Part shown: piece after piece, positions 1 through 10,659 of the stretch | How positions within the stretch are numbered: the first letter of the stretch is position 1 | How the letters are laid out: each line of letters starts with the position of its first letter | Source: Torymus aiolomorphi | Lineage: Eukaryota; Arthropoda; Insecta; Hymenoptera; Torymidae | Direction of reading: 5' to 3' | Assembly: GCA_036365515.1 (NCBI GenBank) | Contig: CM070874.1 | Span: 22,394,709-22,458,708 of the forward strand | DNA: 64,000 nucleotides | Position numbers and translations under genes: made by a program | Notes under the pieces: model-generated | What the model was told of the DNA's origin: nothing | Database searches by the model: none | Seen by the model: only the letters and a program-made list of their open reading frames with translations

Positions 1-301
1 AAAATTTATAGGTGTATTATTTATGCAATTACGGAGTGCAGTGAAGAGCTTCATTCATCAAAAGTTGAATCTAAGATCAAAAAATGTAAAAACTCATAAC
101 GTCGGTAAGGAAGAGCTCCTTTATACACACACATTTCACATCGACTTAATACAATATTTAATAAACTAAAAGTATTAAATAACTATGAATTAATTGATCA
201 AAGTTAATATTAAAAAATAAAGTAATATTAAGAATAAATTTTCTAATGTATCGTATCACTCATATTGCAGTATATAATGAAAAAAATGAAATGATCTAAC
301 A

Positions 302-420
302 AGCGAGCGATAGCGTAATGGATAGCGTATTTGCGTAGTACCCAAGCGACCCGGGTTCGAATCTCCATCATGTAAAAAATTTTTCTGCGTTTTTTTCTGC
401 GATAAAATAGTGTAAAATTA
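302..420 (+). repeat. tRNA-Arg-like SINE head with short body
   Basis: A tRNA-like stretch at 302-371 has an A-box-like TAGCGTAATGGATAG and a B box GGTTCGAATC, the internal RNA polymerase III promoter elements. The acceptor ends do not pair convincingly, so it is not a functional tRNA. The following body (T-rich with CTGCGATAA) resembles the sequence beside the tRNA-like head at 55530-55602, so both probably belong to one tRNA-Arg-derived SINE family. A lone tRNA pseudogene is the alternative. Confidence 0.55.
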
Positions 421-479
421 TTAACAATGTAAATATATGTAAAATAGTTAGAATATTATTTAAATAATATTCTAAATTA

Positions 480-1330
480 TAAAAATGTACCTTCAAATAC
501 GGGATTATATATACCCTTCGAAATTTATTGTTAGTAATATTTACTAAATATTTTCTAATTAATTCTCAATATTTATTCCTGAATCCTTCCAAAAATCTTT
601 CATTGAAAGGATTCTGCAATAATACATGATTTTATAACCTTCGAAATTTTTTGTTAGTAATATTTCCATTATATTTTCGAATTAATTCACAAAATTAATT
701 CCTGAATCCTTTCAGACATCCTTCATTGGAAGGATTCTGTAATAATACGGGATTTATCCTCTTCAAATTTCTTGTTAGTAATATTTCCATAATATTTTCT
801 AATTAATTCACAATATTAATTCCTGAATCCTTTCATACATCTTTCATTGAAAGGATTCAGGAATTAATTTTGTGAATTAATTCGAAAATATTATGGAAAT
901 ATTACTAAAAAGAAATTTCAAAGAGTATAAATAACGTATTATTGCAGAATCCTTCCAATGAAAGGATTCTGCAATAATATGTGATATTAATTCTGAAAGG
1001 ATTCTGAAAGATTCTTTCAGAAATCATTCAGTGAAAGGATTCTGTAATGATGCTATGTCCGGGGTATTTTTCTTTCAGAATTATTTCAGGAAATAATTTT
1101 GAAATATCTTTTAGTAACCTTTTGGTAATAATCCATGAATCCTTTCAGAAATCTTCTATTGAATAAATTTTGCAATGATATTATAAATTATTTTTGAATT
1201 ATTCCATTGAATTAATTCTGAAAGGAAAATACCCCGGACATAGCATTATTACAGAATCCTTTCACTGAATGATTTCTGAAAGAATAAAATTATTTCATGC
1301 ATTCTTTCAGAATCCTTTCAGAATTAATAC
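480..1330. repeat. Hairpin-rich foldback repeat cluster
   Basis: The 11-mer GAATCCTTTCA and its complement TGAAAGGATTC recur throughout, often as close inverted pairs around a short CATTGAAA-type loop. Two larger inverted repeats stand out. One is centred near 845, with arms of about 75 bp (764-835 against 851-925). The other pairs about 1010-1070 with 1215-1283 and includes ATGCTATGTCCGGGGTATTTT and its complement. No coding potential is seen. It is most likely a cluster of MITE or foldback copies; I found no target-site duplication. Confidence 0.6.
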
Positions 1331-1439
1331 ATGCTGTGTGGGTTCTTAACTATATGTAATATTTAAATTTTCAATAAAACAAATAATTTAAATGTATTTT
1401 CTCGAAGTATATATTTCTTTTAGCTGAACCTCACATCCA

Positions 1440-1815
1440 CGCTAATGACCCTCACTAATTACCCATGACGCCCGCTCGCCACCCACCGATCGCTCACCTA
1501 CCGCTCGCCTCATGCAACCACCCTCCGACCACTCACTACCCTTCGATCACTCACCACCCACTCACCACCCACCACCCCCTCGCCCCATGCAACCTGTCAC
1601 AGCCCGCTTACCAACCACCCTGCCGCTCACCAGCCACCACCCGCTCGCCCAATGTAATCTCTCACCACCCGACCGCTCACCATCCACCACCCGCTCGCAC
1701 CATGCAACATCTCACAACCCGCTCACCACCCACCCGGCCGCTGACCACCCACCGACCGCTCGCCACATTGCAACCTCTCAGCGCCCCAGCTCACCGAGGA
1801 ACCGTCACTAATTAC
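1440..1815. repeat. C-rich minisatellite (CACCCACC / CGCTCGCC / ATGCAACC units)
   Basis: This is a degenerate tandem array of CTCACCACCCA, CGCTCGCC and CATGCAACC blocks, with the ATGCAAC word recurring near 1512, 1588, 1702 and 1768. It is strongly strand-biased: one strand is almost free of G. Open frames across it translate to His/Pro/Thr-rich low-complexity peptide and are not real genes. Confidence 0.75.
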
Positions 1816-2285
1816 CCCCACTAATTACCCCTGGCGACGCTCATTAGGGACCGCGCCCGACCACCGCCGAAACCCGACGAAACGACCCGAAGGATTTCCT
1901 ATATTCCCCCAAGCGCCATCTTGGAAACGGCCGCCATTTTTTCCTATATTCCCCCATATACTACTCACGTAGAAACAAAAAAAAAAAAATAGACCTCGAA
2001 TACGGCCGATAGAAGAGAGCATGGAAAATAAAAAGCAAATAGATTTAGGAAAAAAGACAGTGGAGAGGGCTCTAGCATGGGTGCAGTGTGTATAGTGTTA
2101 TACTCAAAGTATAACAATTTTTACACACTTTAATTATCTATAATTCGTGTTAAACCATATTCTTTCTATATATACTGTAGACATGTTCTATATCATTTCA
2201 AAGAACACGATTTTACGTATACATTGCATAAAGTAAACATATTAATAATATATAAATAAATGTAAATATTTTCTTCATTTTAAAT

Positions 2286-2306
2286 TTTACACTAATAATA
2301 ATAATG

Positions 2307-2355
<49 letters not shown>

Positions 2356-2390
2356 ATACATACATACATACATACATACATACATTAAAG
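2286..2390. repeat. Microsatellites (AAT)n then (ACAT)n
   Basis: A run of about 20 ATA/AAT triplets is directly followed by about nine CATA tetranucleotides. The array ends just beyond the 3' end of the helicase remnant on the minus strand and may mark the end of that element. Confidence 0.9.
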
Positions 2391-2400
2391 ATACTATTTA

Positions 2401-2938
2401 TTATAAAATTTCTTTAAAAACGTAATTTTTTACTTTATTATTAACTCGATTAGAACCTAAATAGAATTTTAATCCACTCCAAGAACGGACACGCGAAATT
2501 GCAACATATAAATGTTCATGACTAAAAACATCTTTTTGGAAATCAATTAATACATTTGAAAATGTTTGGCTCTGAGCATTATTGATGGTCATTGCAAATG
2601 TCAATTTTATTGGAAACTGTCTTCTTTTGAAAGTAAAAGGCTACTCATTATCAGAATATAAAGTACTGCGATTTAAAAAAAGAACTTGACCCCCTTTATC
2701 CCCCGCTAAAATTTTACATTTCAATAAATTATTATTTAAATCTAAAATTCTTAATCGTGTTCCATTACATAATCTTTCATGTATACTAATATTTCTGATA
2801 AGCATAACAATAGAATTTATTCGTAAATGTAATTCGTGAGGTGGTAAATTTTGTGGATTCAATGAATTAAGATATTCTGGTAATATTCCTTCACCCATTA
2901 AACCATTATCATCACAATGATCAGGGGAATCAATACTC

Positions 2939-2977
<39 letters not shown>

Positions 2978-3641
2978 CATTATAACTATCTAATAACGAT
3001 ACGACAGTTTTATTAATTTCGTTCACGTCTATATTTCGTGCCGCTAATATAACCGATGAGCTCATTTCATCATAAAGGTGATTTCTTATCAAATGTCCAT
3101 ACATATACAATTGATGAAATTAGAATCAGTAGTTATAGATCCTTCAGGAATATCAATATTATTATTGTTGCCATTTAAATCACCGTTTCCCACATCCAAA
3201 ACAAATTTAGAAAATATAATATATAGCTATAGCTCTCATATTAGTCGTTAACTTAAATTTATGAAACGCATTCCACAATATACTTCTTTTGATCGATAAA
3301 TTTATAACTTCACTTCGAATGCTTCGTGGTAATATAGGTAATAATTGTCTAAAATTTCCACCTAAAATGACAATTTTACCACCAAACAATAAATCATTAC
3401 TCATAATATCTTTTGAAGTCCTGTCCATGATTTATAATGCGTATTGCGGAGCCATTGGGGCCTCATCCCAAATAAACACATCTGTTTGCCTCAAAAATTG
3501 CCCTTCCTTTGATTGCACAGCGATATTAGATGAAGAATCTGATAATAAAGGTACAGGCAAACCTAGTACTTTGTGAACCGTCATTCCTTTAGGTAGTAAC
3601 GTTGCAGCGATACCAGTAAAAGCCATATATACAACAAACAT
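2401..3641 (-). pseudogene. Decayed PIF1-type helicase (Helitron-like)
   Basis: Four minus-strand fragments in order recall the C-terminal half of PIF1-family helicases such as those fused to Helitron Rep proteins. The first (3641-3432) has a Walker B-like IWDEAPM. The second (3428-3207) has GGNFRQLLPILP, where an Asp normally follows GG. The third (2898-2641) has PPHELHLRINSIVMLIRN and CNGTRL. The fourth (2604-2401) has FAMTINNAQSQTF and FSHEHLYVAISR, both altered from the usual TINKSQGQT and FSHGQLYVAISR. An (AT)n tract near 2940-2973 lies between fragments 2 and 3. No Walker A or Rep domain is visible. It is certainly non-functional. A Helitron origin is inferred; a different PIF1-bearing element is possible. 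Confidence 0.8.
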
Positions 3642-4624
3642 TTTTGCTTTGACTTTTTAGTAAATTATACTACTGTATGACTGTTCTCAGAAATGTATTC
3701 AAATTTGTTCATCTTTCTATACAAATTAAACACAAGAAAGTACTGAAATAATATAAAACTTTCTACGAAAGTATAAAATAAGGCAAGTATAGACGTTTTT
3801 TCTGTATAATCTATAAAATAATAATATTTATGATTTTTTAAAAGAAATCAAATAAATACCAGTCAAAAAGGCTTTCACTTCTTTGAGTCATTGTATGCTG
3901 AACAAATTATATGTAAGCATTCATTTGAATGCTTACATATAATTTTACTGCATATCAAACAAAAGAAAATTGTGAAATCAATTATCAATAGTCAAGTAAT
4001 GCAAACATCTCTCGGAAACAACTGTATGACTGTTTTCAGAAATGTATTCAAATTTGTTTATCCTTCTACACAAATTAAACACAAGAAAGTACTGAAATCA
4101 ATTTATTGTAGTCAAGTACCCATAAGATAACTTGGCTGACATACTAGAACTTTTCGTACCTTGCGTGTAAAATTACATTTTATGCCCACGTTGTAACTTC
4201 AAAAATATTCAGCTAGTGGTCATAAAGTATTACTTAACGCCTAAGAGGCGCAATAGCTCACATACTCCTATACAAAACCTTATAGAACCTACGCACTTTA
4301 CGCCCGTATAGGTGAAAATTATTTTATGACTATCTGCTTTCTTTTCATTTCTAAAATTCATAAGAATTTTTTCAGATATTTACGAAAAGTCAAAGTTTTG
4401 AACTTTCTATAATATTACGCATCTTGGGAGGACAAGAGAAGTCTAGAGCTGCTCTAGCAGGGGTGGTTCTTCAATCTCCCACACATACTTGGCGGGCCCG
4501 ACGTTTTGCAGTTTACCGGTGGGCTTTGTAAATCTAGAATTCTAAATTTTTGCACAAATTCATTAAAAATGTTTATATCTATAAGTCCACGACACTTTTC
4601 AAATATATAATCCCTACATATCGA

Positions 4625-5040
4625 CGCCCCTTACGAAAACTAGCACGATTCATATTGCCAGGAAGACTGGTCCATTTCAGCGTTGGCCACGAATACTAGC
4701 ACGCCCCATTGATTTGCGTTGAAGACTAGCCCGATCCGCTTGATTGCGGCGAAGACTAGCACGTTCCACTGCCTCTTATCTAAATTAACACGGAGACGCG
4801 AAGTGCTAGTTGTCGCGGCAACCTTGCAAATCGTGTTACTTTTCGTCGCAAACTCGCGAAACGTGCTACTTTTTGTGGCAATCTTCGAATTGCACTATTA
4901 TTCGCGGCAAGCTCGCGAATCGTACTAGTATTCGCGGCAAAGTCGTGAGTTATGCTAGTTTTCGTTACAGTTTTCCGAAATGTGCTAGTCTTCGTAAAGA
5001 GTCCAAAAAACGTGCTAGTTTTGGTAAGGAGCGTTGATAT
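4625..5040. repeat. Head-to-head ~36-bp minisatellite inside the foldback core
   Basis: Units built on GCTAGT.TTCG..GCAA..TCGCGAA.CGT repeat with a period of about 36 bp. From about 4630 to 4790 they read on the minus strand (GACTAGCACG, AATACTAGCACG). From about 4801 to 5040 they read on the plus strand (GTGCTAGTTGTCG, GTGCTAGTTTTCG). The switch point lies near 4795, so the array is palindromic at large scale. No coding sense is apparent. Confidence 0.7.
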
Positions 5041-5215
5041 GTGCAGAATCTCGTGATTTACTTACATTGCCCAAAATATTTTTCCTTGTGTCCGTCGTTT
5101 TTAAACAGGAATGAAATAAAAATGCATATAAATTGTACTAAAAAATCTACTCAAATGTGCTTTAGATTTTACTAACCATTTTATAAGCCACCTATTTTTT
5201 ATCCTTTTCCCGCGT

Positions 5216-5635
5216 GTAAATATCATATAAGATCTCATGTGAGTATTTCAGCTATCAGATCTCATATGAGATCACACATATATATATATATATCAAATGC
5301 AGCTTTTGAGGATCTATGTCAGCACGGATTCGATGCTTTGAGGATTTTTCGGACTTTTGAGGACATCCTCAAAATTCCTTCGGTATGAAATGGTACTTTT
5401 GAGGATTTATATTAATACCTTCAACGCAGAGAAGGAGTTATTTTTTTAGTCAAGCATATACGAACTCTGGAGAAAAAAACTATAGATCCTCAAAAGTACC
5501 GGTTTCCGAAATGTGTATATATATAATGTTATCTACAATTTTATATATTATGGGATCTCATATGAAATCTCATATGAGATCTGATGTCCGATATTCACAT
5601 ATATGAGATCTCATATGATATTTTCACGCGGGTTT
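5216..5635. repeat. Inner inverted repeats rich in ATATGAGATCTCATAT
   Basis: Palindromic AGATCTCATATGAGATC-type motifs occur at 5229-5275 and again at 5554-5623. They enclose about 250 bp with several TTTTGAGGAT words (5307, 5338, 5359 and 5400), and CCTCAAAAG at the right side. This forms a second, nested inverted repeat in the core of the foldback element. Its role is unknown. Confidence 0.55.
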
Positions 5636-6779
5636 GCAATTTCTATTTAAAAACAGAGTGATACATTCATGGATCAGTATTGAATATGTAAATGCAACCC
5701 ATTTATACATTTTATCTGATCTTTATATATGAAAATGACCATGTCTACACCTTGAGCTGCAAACCGTCGGGCCCGCCAAGTATGTGTGGAAGATTGGAGA
5801 GCCACCCCTGATAGAGCAGCTCTAGACTTCTCTTGTCCTCCCAAGATGCGTAATATTATAGAAAGTTCAAAACTTTGACTTTTCGTAAATATCTGAAAAA
5901 ATTCTTATGAATTTTAGAAATGAAAAGAAAGCATAATAGTCATAAAATAATTTTCACCTATACGACGGGCGTAAAGTGCGTAGGTTCTATAAGGTTTTGT
6001 ATAGGAGTATGTGAGATATTGCGCCTCTTAGGCGTTAAGTAATACTTTATGCCCACTAGCTGAATATTTTTGAAGTTACAACGTGGGGATAAAATGTAAT
6101 TTTACACGCAAGGTACGAAAAGTTCTATTATGTCAGTCAAGTTATCTTATGGGTACTTGACTACAATAAATTGATTTCAGTACTTTCTTGTGTTTAATTT
6201 GTATAGAAGGATAAACAAATTTGAATACATTTCTGAAAACAGTCATACAGTTGTTTCCGAGAGATGTTTGCATTACTTGACTATTGATAATTGATTTCAC
6301 AACTTTCGTTTGTTTGATTTGCAGTAAACAATTTGAATGCTTACATATAATTTGTTCAGCATACAATGACTCAAAGAAGTGAAAGGCTTTTTGACTGGTA
6401 TTTATTTGATTTCTTTTAAAAAATCATAAATATTATTATTTTATAGATTATACAGAAATAACGTCTATAATTGCCTTATTTTATTCTTTCGTAGAAAGTT
6501 TTATATTATTTCAGTACTTCCTTGTGTTTAATTTGTATAGAAAGATGAACAAATTTGAATACATTTCTGAGAACAGTCATACAGTAGTTTCCGAGAGTTT
6601 AGTTTTTACTTTTGTAAAAAATTTTTTTAGAGATCGAGATTTCACAAATTTTTAATTAAGAGTAAAAGTACATTACAAATAACGTTTGTTAAGTATAAAA
6701 CTACATGGAATAGTAACCAAACTTATTCTTGCCTATAAGTTTTTACTGTAGTTGACTTTATCACCCATGTTCATTGTAT

Positions 6780-6893
6780 TTCTTAAGGGAATCGATAAAA
6801 TAATGAGTACACAAGATAATTTAATTCATTCTGTGTTCAGAATGAATTAAATTATCTTGCGTACTTATTATTTCATCGAATCCCTTAAGAAAT
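6780..6893. repeat. Near-perfect 55-bp-arm hairpin
   Basis: The sequence from TTTCTTAAGGGAATCGAT to ATTCATTCTG is repeated as its reverse complement after a four-base TGTT loop, ending ATCGAATCCCTTAAGAAA. Only a few mismatches are visible. It is typical of a very small foldback element or a snapback duplication; no gene is associated. Confidence 0.75.
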
Positions 6894-7249
6894 ATAAGTT
6901 TTTACTTTTGTAAACAAATTTTTTAGTAGATTTCACAACTTTTTAAAAGTAAAAGTACATTATAAATAATGTTTGTTAAGTATAGAACTACACTTTAATT
7001 GATTTCACAACTTTTTTGGGTTTGACTTTCCGTATCCGCGTGTAAGAAATTTAGTTTGACTTTAGAACGCAAAAATTTATTATTGATTTGTAGAATTCCT
7101 TTTCATAAAATAAAACGTAAATAATTTTTTAGGATATTGTATAGGTTTCGGAAAATAATTCCTATGGTTTCCGAAAAAATTCTTATCGTTTGTAAAAGTT
7201 TTTGTAAAGTGATTTTAAAGGTTTTGGAAAAGAATTTCTCGTTGCTTGC

Positions 7250-7432
7250 AAAAGTTTTTTTTGCCTAGCGGGCCGAAAGTACCACTTTCGCTCCCGGCGC
7301 CCGATCGCGAAGGTTGTATTTTCGACCTCGCTAGGCAAAAAAATGGTATACGCTCCACGGGAGTAAAATTGGCCAGCCCACAGCTCGTGTTTGCCTTCGG
7401 CTTGGGTGGCAATTTACACGAGCTGTAGAATA
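7250..7432. repeat. Two adjacent GC-rich hairpins
   Basis: First hairpin: TTTTTTGCCTAGCG (about 7256-7269) pairs with CGCTAGGCAAAAAA (about 7329-7342) around a GC-rich loop. Second hairpin: ACAGCTCGTGT (about 7380-7390) pairs with ACACGAGCTGT (about 7417-7427) and encloses a smaller GCCTTCGGC stem. They are noticeably more GC-rich than their surroundings. They could be a structured RNA, or the terminal stem-loops of a decayed element. Open frames on either strand here only reflect the low AT content. Confidence 0.5.
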
Positions 7433-7461
7433 TTCAAGTTTTTTCCTTGGTGCGTAATATA

Positions 7462-8216
7462 CCAAGTGTCCCATTTTAAAACCACCAGGCAAATATCTCG
7501 AAAACTAAGGGAGATGGAAAAAAACTTTTAATACAAAAGTTGTAGGGTTCAGAAGGGCCCAACTGATCGTGACCTTGGTTATGACCTTGAGGTCAATGAT
7601 CAAGATCATTTGAAGGTCAAATCGATTTTTTCAAATGGGAACCCCCACTTTTGACCTCGTAAATGGAAAGAGCGGAAAATGTTACGTTCAGATATGTTCT
7701 TGAGTCAAGGTCATGGTCATGGTCATGGTCATGTTCAAAATCAAAATCAATCAACGCATCAAAACATTCCCATAATTAGGCATATGAGACAAGTTGTTAA
7801 ATACAAAAGTTGTAGGGTTCAGAGGGGCCCAACTGATCGTAACCTTGGTTATGACCTTGTGGTCAATGATCAAGGTCATTTGAAGGTCAAATCGATTTTT
7901 TCAAATGGGAACCCCCATTTTTGACCTCGTAAATGGAAAGAGCAGAAAATATTACGTTCAGATATGTCCTTGAGTCAAGGCCATGGTCATGGTCATGGTC
8001 ATGTTTAAAATCAAAATCAATCAACGCATCCAAACATTCCCATAATTACGCATACGAGTGTTAAATACAGAAGTTGTAGGGTTTGGAGCGGCCCAACTGA
8101 TCATGACCTTGGTTATGACCTTGAGGTCAATGATCAAGGTCATTTGAAGGTCAAATCGATTTTTTCAAATGGGAACCCCTATTTTTGACCTCGTAAATGG
8201 AAAGAGCGGAAAATTT
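7462..8216 (+). repeat. Left TIR with ~265-bp subrepeats and TCAAGGTCA boxes
   Basis: Three tandem units each contain GTTGTAGGGTT, GGCCCAACTGATC, paired GACCTTGAGGTCA-type words, CATTTGAAGGTCAAATCGATT and ACCTCGTAAATGGAAAGAGC. Between units lie arrays of GGTCAT (for example 7712-7733). The TCAAGGTCA word appears near 7706, 7869 and 8134. The open frame at 7679-7924 is a by-product of the repeats. Confidence 0.85.
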
Positions 8217-8506
8217 TACTATTTTTACTATTACCAATATTTACCAGGGTTAACCACTTATATCAAATAATAACAAAAGTTAATAAGTGTTGACCACCTG
8301 TATCCAATAGTGACCGGTAGTATTCAGCATTGATCGGTAATAGTCAATAATTATTACTGTTTACATCAAATTGTTTTCAAATTGAGCACACTTATATTGG
8401 CACAGAACATTCAACTTTTTCGTTTTAAAATATTGTATAGTATAATAACATATTATTTCTTTTGTGGTGTGTTTTGATAAATAATTGCATTTACAACTAA
8501 AAAAGA

Positions 8507-9538
8507 ATGCCTGACTATTCTGCTAATGAAATAGTTGACATTCTTCTTATTTTAGGAGAATGTCGACGAAACTATCGAGAGGCAAGCAGATTGTATCGTG
8601 CTCGGTTCCCTCAACGACAACATCCTGATCATACGGTAATACGTGACATTGAACTGAGCGGTCGACAAGGAAACTTCGTTCGAAGAAGGAGGACACTGAA
8701 TGAACACGATTATGAAAATAATCCTCGCTTTCTTGCTGTTCTAGCCATGGTACATTTAAATGTTCATGTCAGTTTACGCGAAATCGAGTTAACAATGGGT
8801 ATTCCAAGATCTACGGCCAGTAGATATTTACGATATGCGTGTTACCATCCTTACCACATTACTCTAAATCAAGCTTTAACTGTGGAAGATTATCGACGGA
8901 GAATAACATTTTGCCAATGGGCAACACAACAAATTACTGATGATGAAAATTTCTTTAACAATGTTCTTTTTATCGACGAGGCTACATTTCAGAGTACTGG
9001 TATGTTGAATCGCCATAATTGCCACTACTGGTCTCCTGTTAATCCTCATTGGATGCGAGAAGTTGATCATCAGCATCGCTGGAATGTAACGGTATGGTGT
9101 GGTATTATTAACGGATATCTGATTGGACCTTATTTTTTTGAAGGTCACGTAACTCAACATACTTATTTACAGTTGCTGAGAGACGAGCTGCCACTCTTTC
9201 TAGAAAACGTTGATCTCCATACAAAGGCCAGAATGTGGCTACAACAGGATGGTGCTCCTCCACATTATGCCAGAATTGTCAGAGATTTTCTTAATGAAAG
9301 GTTTAGCGGTCGATGGATTGGTAGAGGAGGTCCCGTAGCATGGCCACCAAGATCTCCAGATCTGACTTCTCCAGATTTTTATTTATGGGGCTTCCTAAAA
9401 AATACAGTCTACCGCAACAGGCCAACTACAAGAGATGACATGATTCAAAGGATTACACAAATCTGCTTAAGTATTCCACGTCAAGTATTATTAAATACTG
9501 TTAGAAAGTTTAAAAGGAGAATAGAATGTTGTCAATAA
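8507..9538 (+). CDS. Tc1/mariner-type DDE/D transposase, intact, 343 aa
   Basis: It cuts the element out of and inserts it into TA dinucleotides, acting in the nucleus on the flanking TIRs. Residues 1-60 form the helix-turn-helix DNA-binding region often called DUF4817 in insects (ANEIVDILLILGECRRNYREA...RFPQRQHP). A second HTH is likely at about 85-112 (SLREIELTMGIPRSTASRYL). The catalytic core has D157 (FIDEATF), D248 (QQDGAPPHY) and either D285 or D290 (SPDLTSPDF). Counting as for Mos1, where the last Asp of the motif is used, D248 to D290 leaves 41 residues, suggesting a DD41D-type member. The ATG is the first in the frame, there is no internal stop, and the size is normal for the superfamily. 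An AT-rich leader of about 290 bp separates it from the left TIR. Confidence 0.92.
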   Translation: MPDYSANEIVDILLILGECRRNYREASRLYRARFPQRQHPDHTVIRDIELSGRQGNFVRRRRTLNEHDYENNPRFLAVLAMVHLNVHVSLREIELTMGIPRSTASRYLRYACYHPYHITLNQALTVEDYRRRITFCQWATQQITDDENFFNNVLFIDEATFQSTGMLNRHNCHYWSPVNPHWMREVDHQHRWNVTVWCGIINGYLIGPYFFEGHVTQHTYLQLLRDELPLFLENVDLHTKARMWLQQDGAPPHYARIVRDFLNERFSGRWIGRGGPVAWPPRSPDLTSPDFYLWGFLKNTVYRNRPTTRDDMIQRITQICLSIPRQVLLNTVRKFKRRIECCQ

Positions 9539-9642
9539 GTAAATGGTGTAACTTTTGAGCATCTTCTTCAGTAAATGATGACCGAAATACTTGGATCCTA
9601 TGACTAAATACACATGAACGTGGAATTTTCCAATGAATTTTT

Positions 9643-9858
9643 AGCTGGCCTGATCATCCCCGACCTTACCTTAACTGGCCGGGTCATCTCCGACCTTGCC
9701 TTAACTGACCGGGTCATCTCCGACCTTGCCATAACTGGCCGAGTCATCTCCGACCTTGCCTTAACTGGCCGGGTCATCTCCGACCTTGCCTTAACTGGCC
9801 GGGTAATCTCCGACCTTGCCTTAACTGGCCGGGTAATCTCCGACTTTGCTCTTAACTG
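9643..9858. repeat. 30-bp minisatellite downstream of transposase
   Basis: Six near-identical 30-bp units (CGACCTTGCCTTAACTGGCC plus GGGTCATCTC) start at 9661, 9691, 9721, 9751, 9781 and 9811, with partial units at both ends. Because 30 is a multiple of three, both strands stay open and give peptide repeats such as RVISDLALTG. These are probably not expressed proteins. The array lies between the transposase and the right TIR. Confidence 0.9.
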
Positions 9859-9899
9859 CACGGAAACTGACCATAATTTTGACCATGACCTTGACCCAA

Positions 9900-10659
9900 G
9901 GTCATATCAGAATTTTTCGGTTTTTCTATTTACGAGGTCAAAAGTGAGGGTTGCCGTTAAACAAAATTGATTTAACCTTCAAACGACATCATCCTTGACC
10001 TCAAGTTCATGGTCAAGGTCACGATCAGGTGGGCCCCTCCAAACACTACAACTTCTATATTTAACACTCGTATGCGTAATTATGGGAATGTTTGGATGCG
10101 TTGATTGATTTTGATTTTAAACATGACCATGACCATGACCATGGCCTTGACTCAAGGACATATTTAAACGTAAAATGTTCCGCTCTTTCCATTTACGAGG
10201 TCAAAAGTGGGGGTTCCCATTTGAAAAAATCGATTTGACCTTCAAATGACCTTGATCATTGACCTCAAGGTCATAACCAAGGTTACGATCAGTTGGGCCC
10301 CTCTGAACCCTACAACTTAACTTTTGTATTTAACAATTTGTCTCGTATACCTAATTATGGGAATGTTTTATTGATTTTGATTTTAAACATGACCATGACC
10401 ATGGCCATAACCTTGACTCAAGGACACATCTGAACGTAAAATTTTCCGCTCTTTCCATTTACGAGGTCAAAAGTGGGGGTTCCTATTTGAAAAAATCGAT
10501 TTGACCTTCAAATGAACTTGATCATTGACCTCAAGGTCACAACCAAGGTCACGATCAGTTGGGCCCCTCTGAACCCTACAACTTTTGTATTAAAAGTTTT
10601 TTTCCATCTCCCTTAGTTTTCGAGATATTTGCCTGGTGGTTTTAAAATGCGACACCCGG
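9900..10659 (-). repeat. Right TIR of the mariner-type element
   Basis: This is the reverse complement of the left TIR, with the same three subrepeats, ending CCACCAGG...GGGTGTCGC as read inwards from 10659. Its innermost unit is the most diverged. TGACCTTGA words (complement of TCAAGGTCA) recur here. Confidence 0.85.

Larger units (their letters stand above)
3669..6588. mobile_element. 2.9-kb foldback element with ~840-bp inverted arms
   Basis: The left arm (about 3669-4511) and right arm (about 5756-6588) are inverted copies, from ACTACTGTATGACTG at the tips to GGCGGGCCCGACG at the inner ends. Each arm also holds a partial internal duplication: the block around TGTATGACTG...AAGTACTGAAAT occurs near 3672-3750 and again near 4022-4105, and mirrors in the right arm. 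The 1.25-kb core carries a head-to-head minisatellite and palindromic GAGATCTC motifs. The short mirrored frames at 3891-4130 and 6142-6366 are products of arm symmetry, not genes. No transposase or clear target duplication is visible. Confidence 0.75.
7462..10659 (+). mobile_element. Complete Tc1/mariner-type transposon, 3.2 kb, long TIRs
   Basis: The element is flanked by TA at 7460-7461 and 10660-10661, the target duplication expected for the IS630/Tc1/mariner superfamily. The termini (left CCAAGTGTCCCATTTTAAAA, right complement CCGGGTGTCGCATTTTAAAA) are inverted copies and extend to TIRs of about 755 bp (7462-8216 and about 9900-10659). Each TIR consists of three diverged tandem units of about 265 bp (unit starts on the left near 7535, 7798 and 8064). 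These are unusually long for mariner elements. A single uninterrupted transposase lies between them, followed by a 30-bp minisatellite. The element looks potentially autonomous. Confidence 0.88.

Noticed and set aside
302..371. A functional tRNA gene
   Set aside because: The acceptor ends do not pair and the arm structure is poor; only the A and B boxes are kept.
1465..1824. His/Pro/Thr-rich frames of about 100 codons
   Set aside because: Low-complexity C-rich minisatellite.
9604..9970. Repeat peptides of 85 and 118 codons on both strands
   Set aside because: The 30-bp minisatellite keeps both strands open; there is no independent sign of expression.
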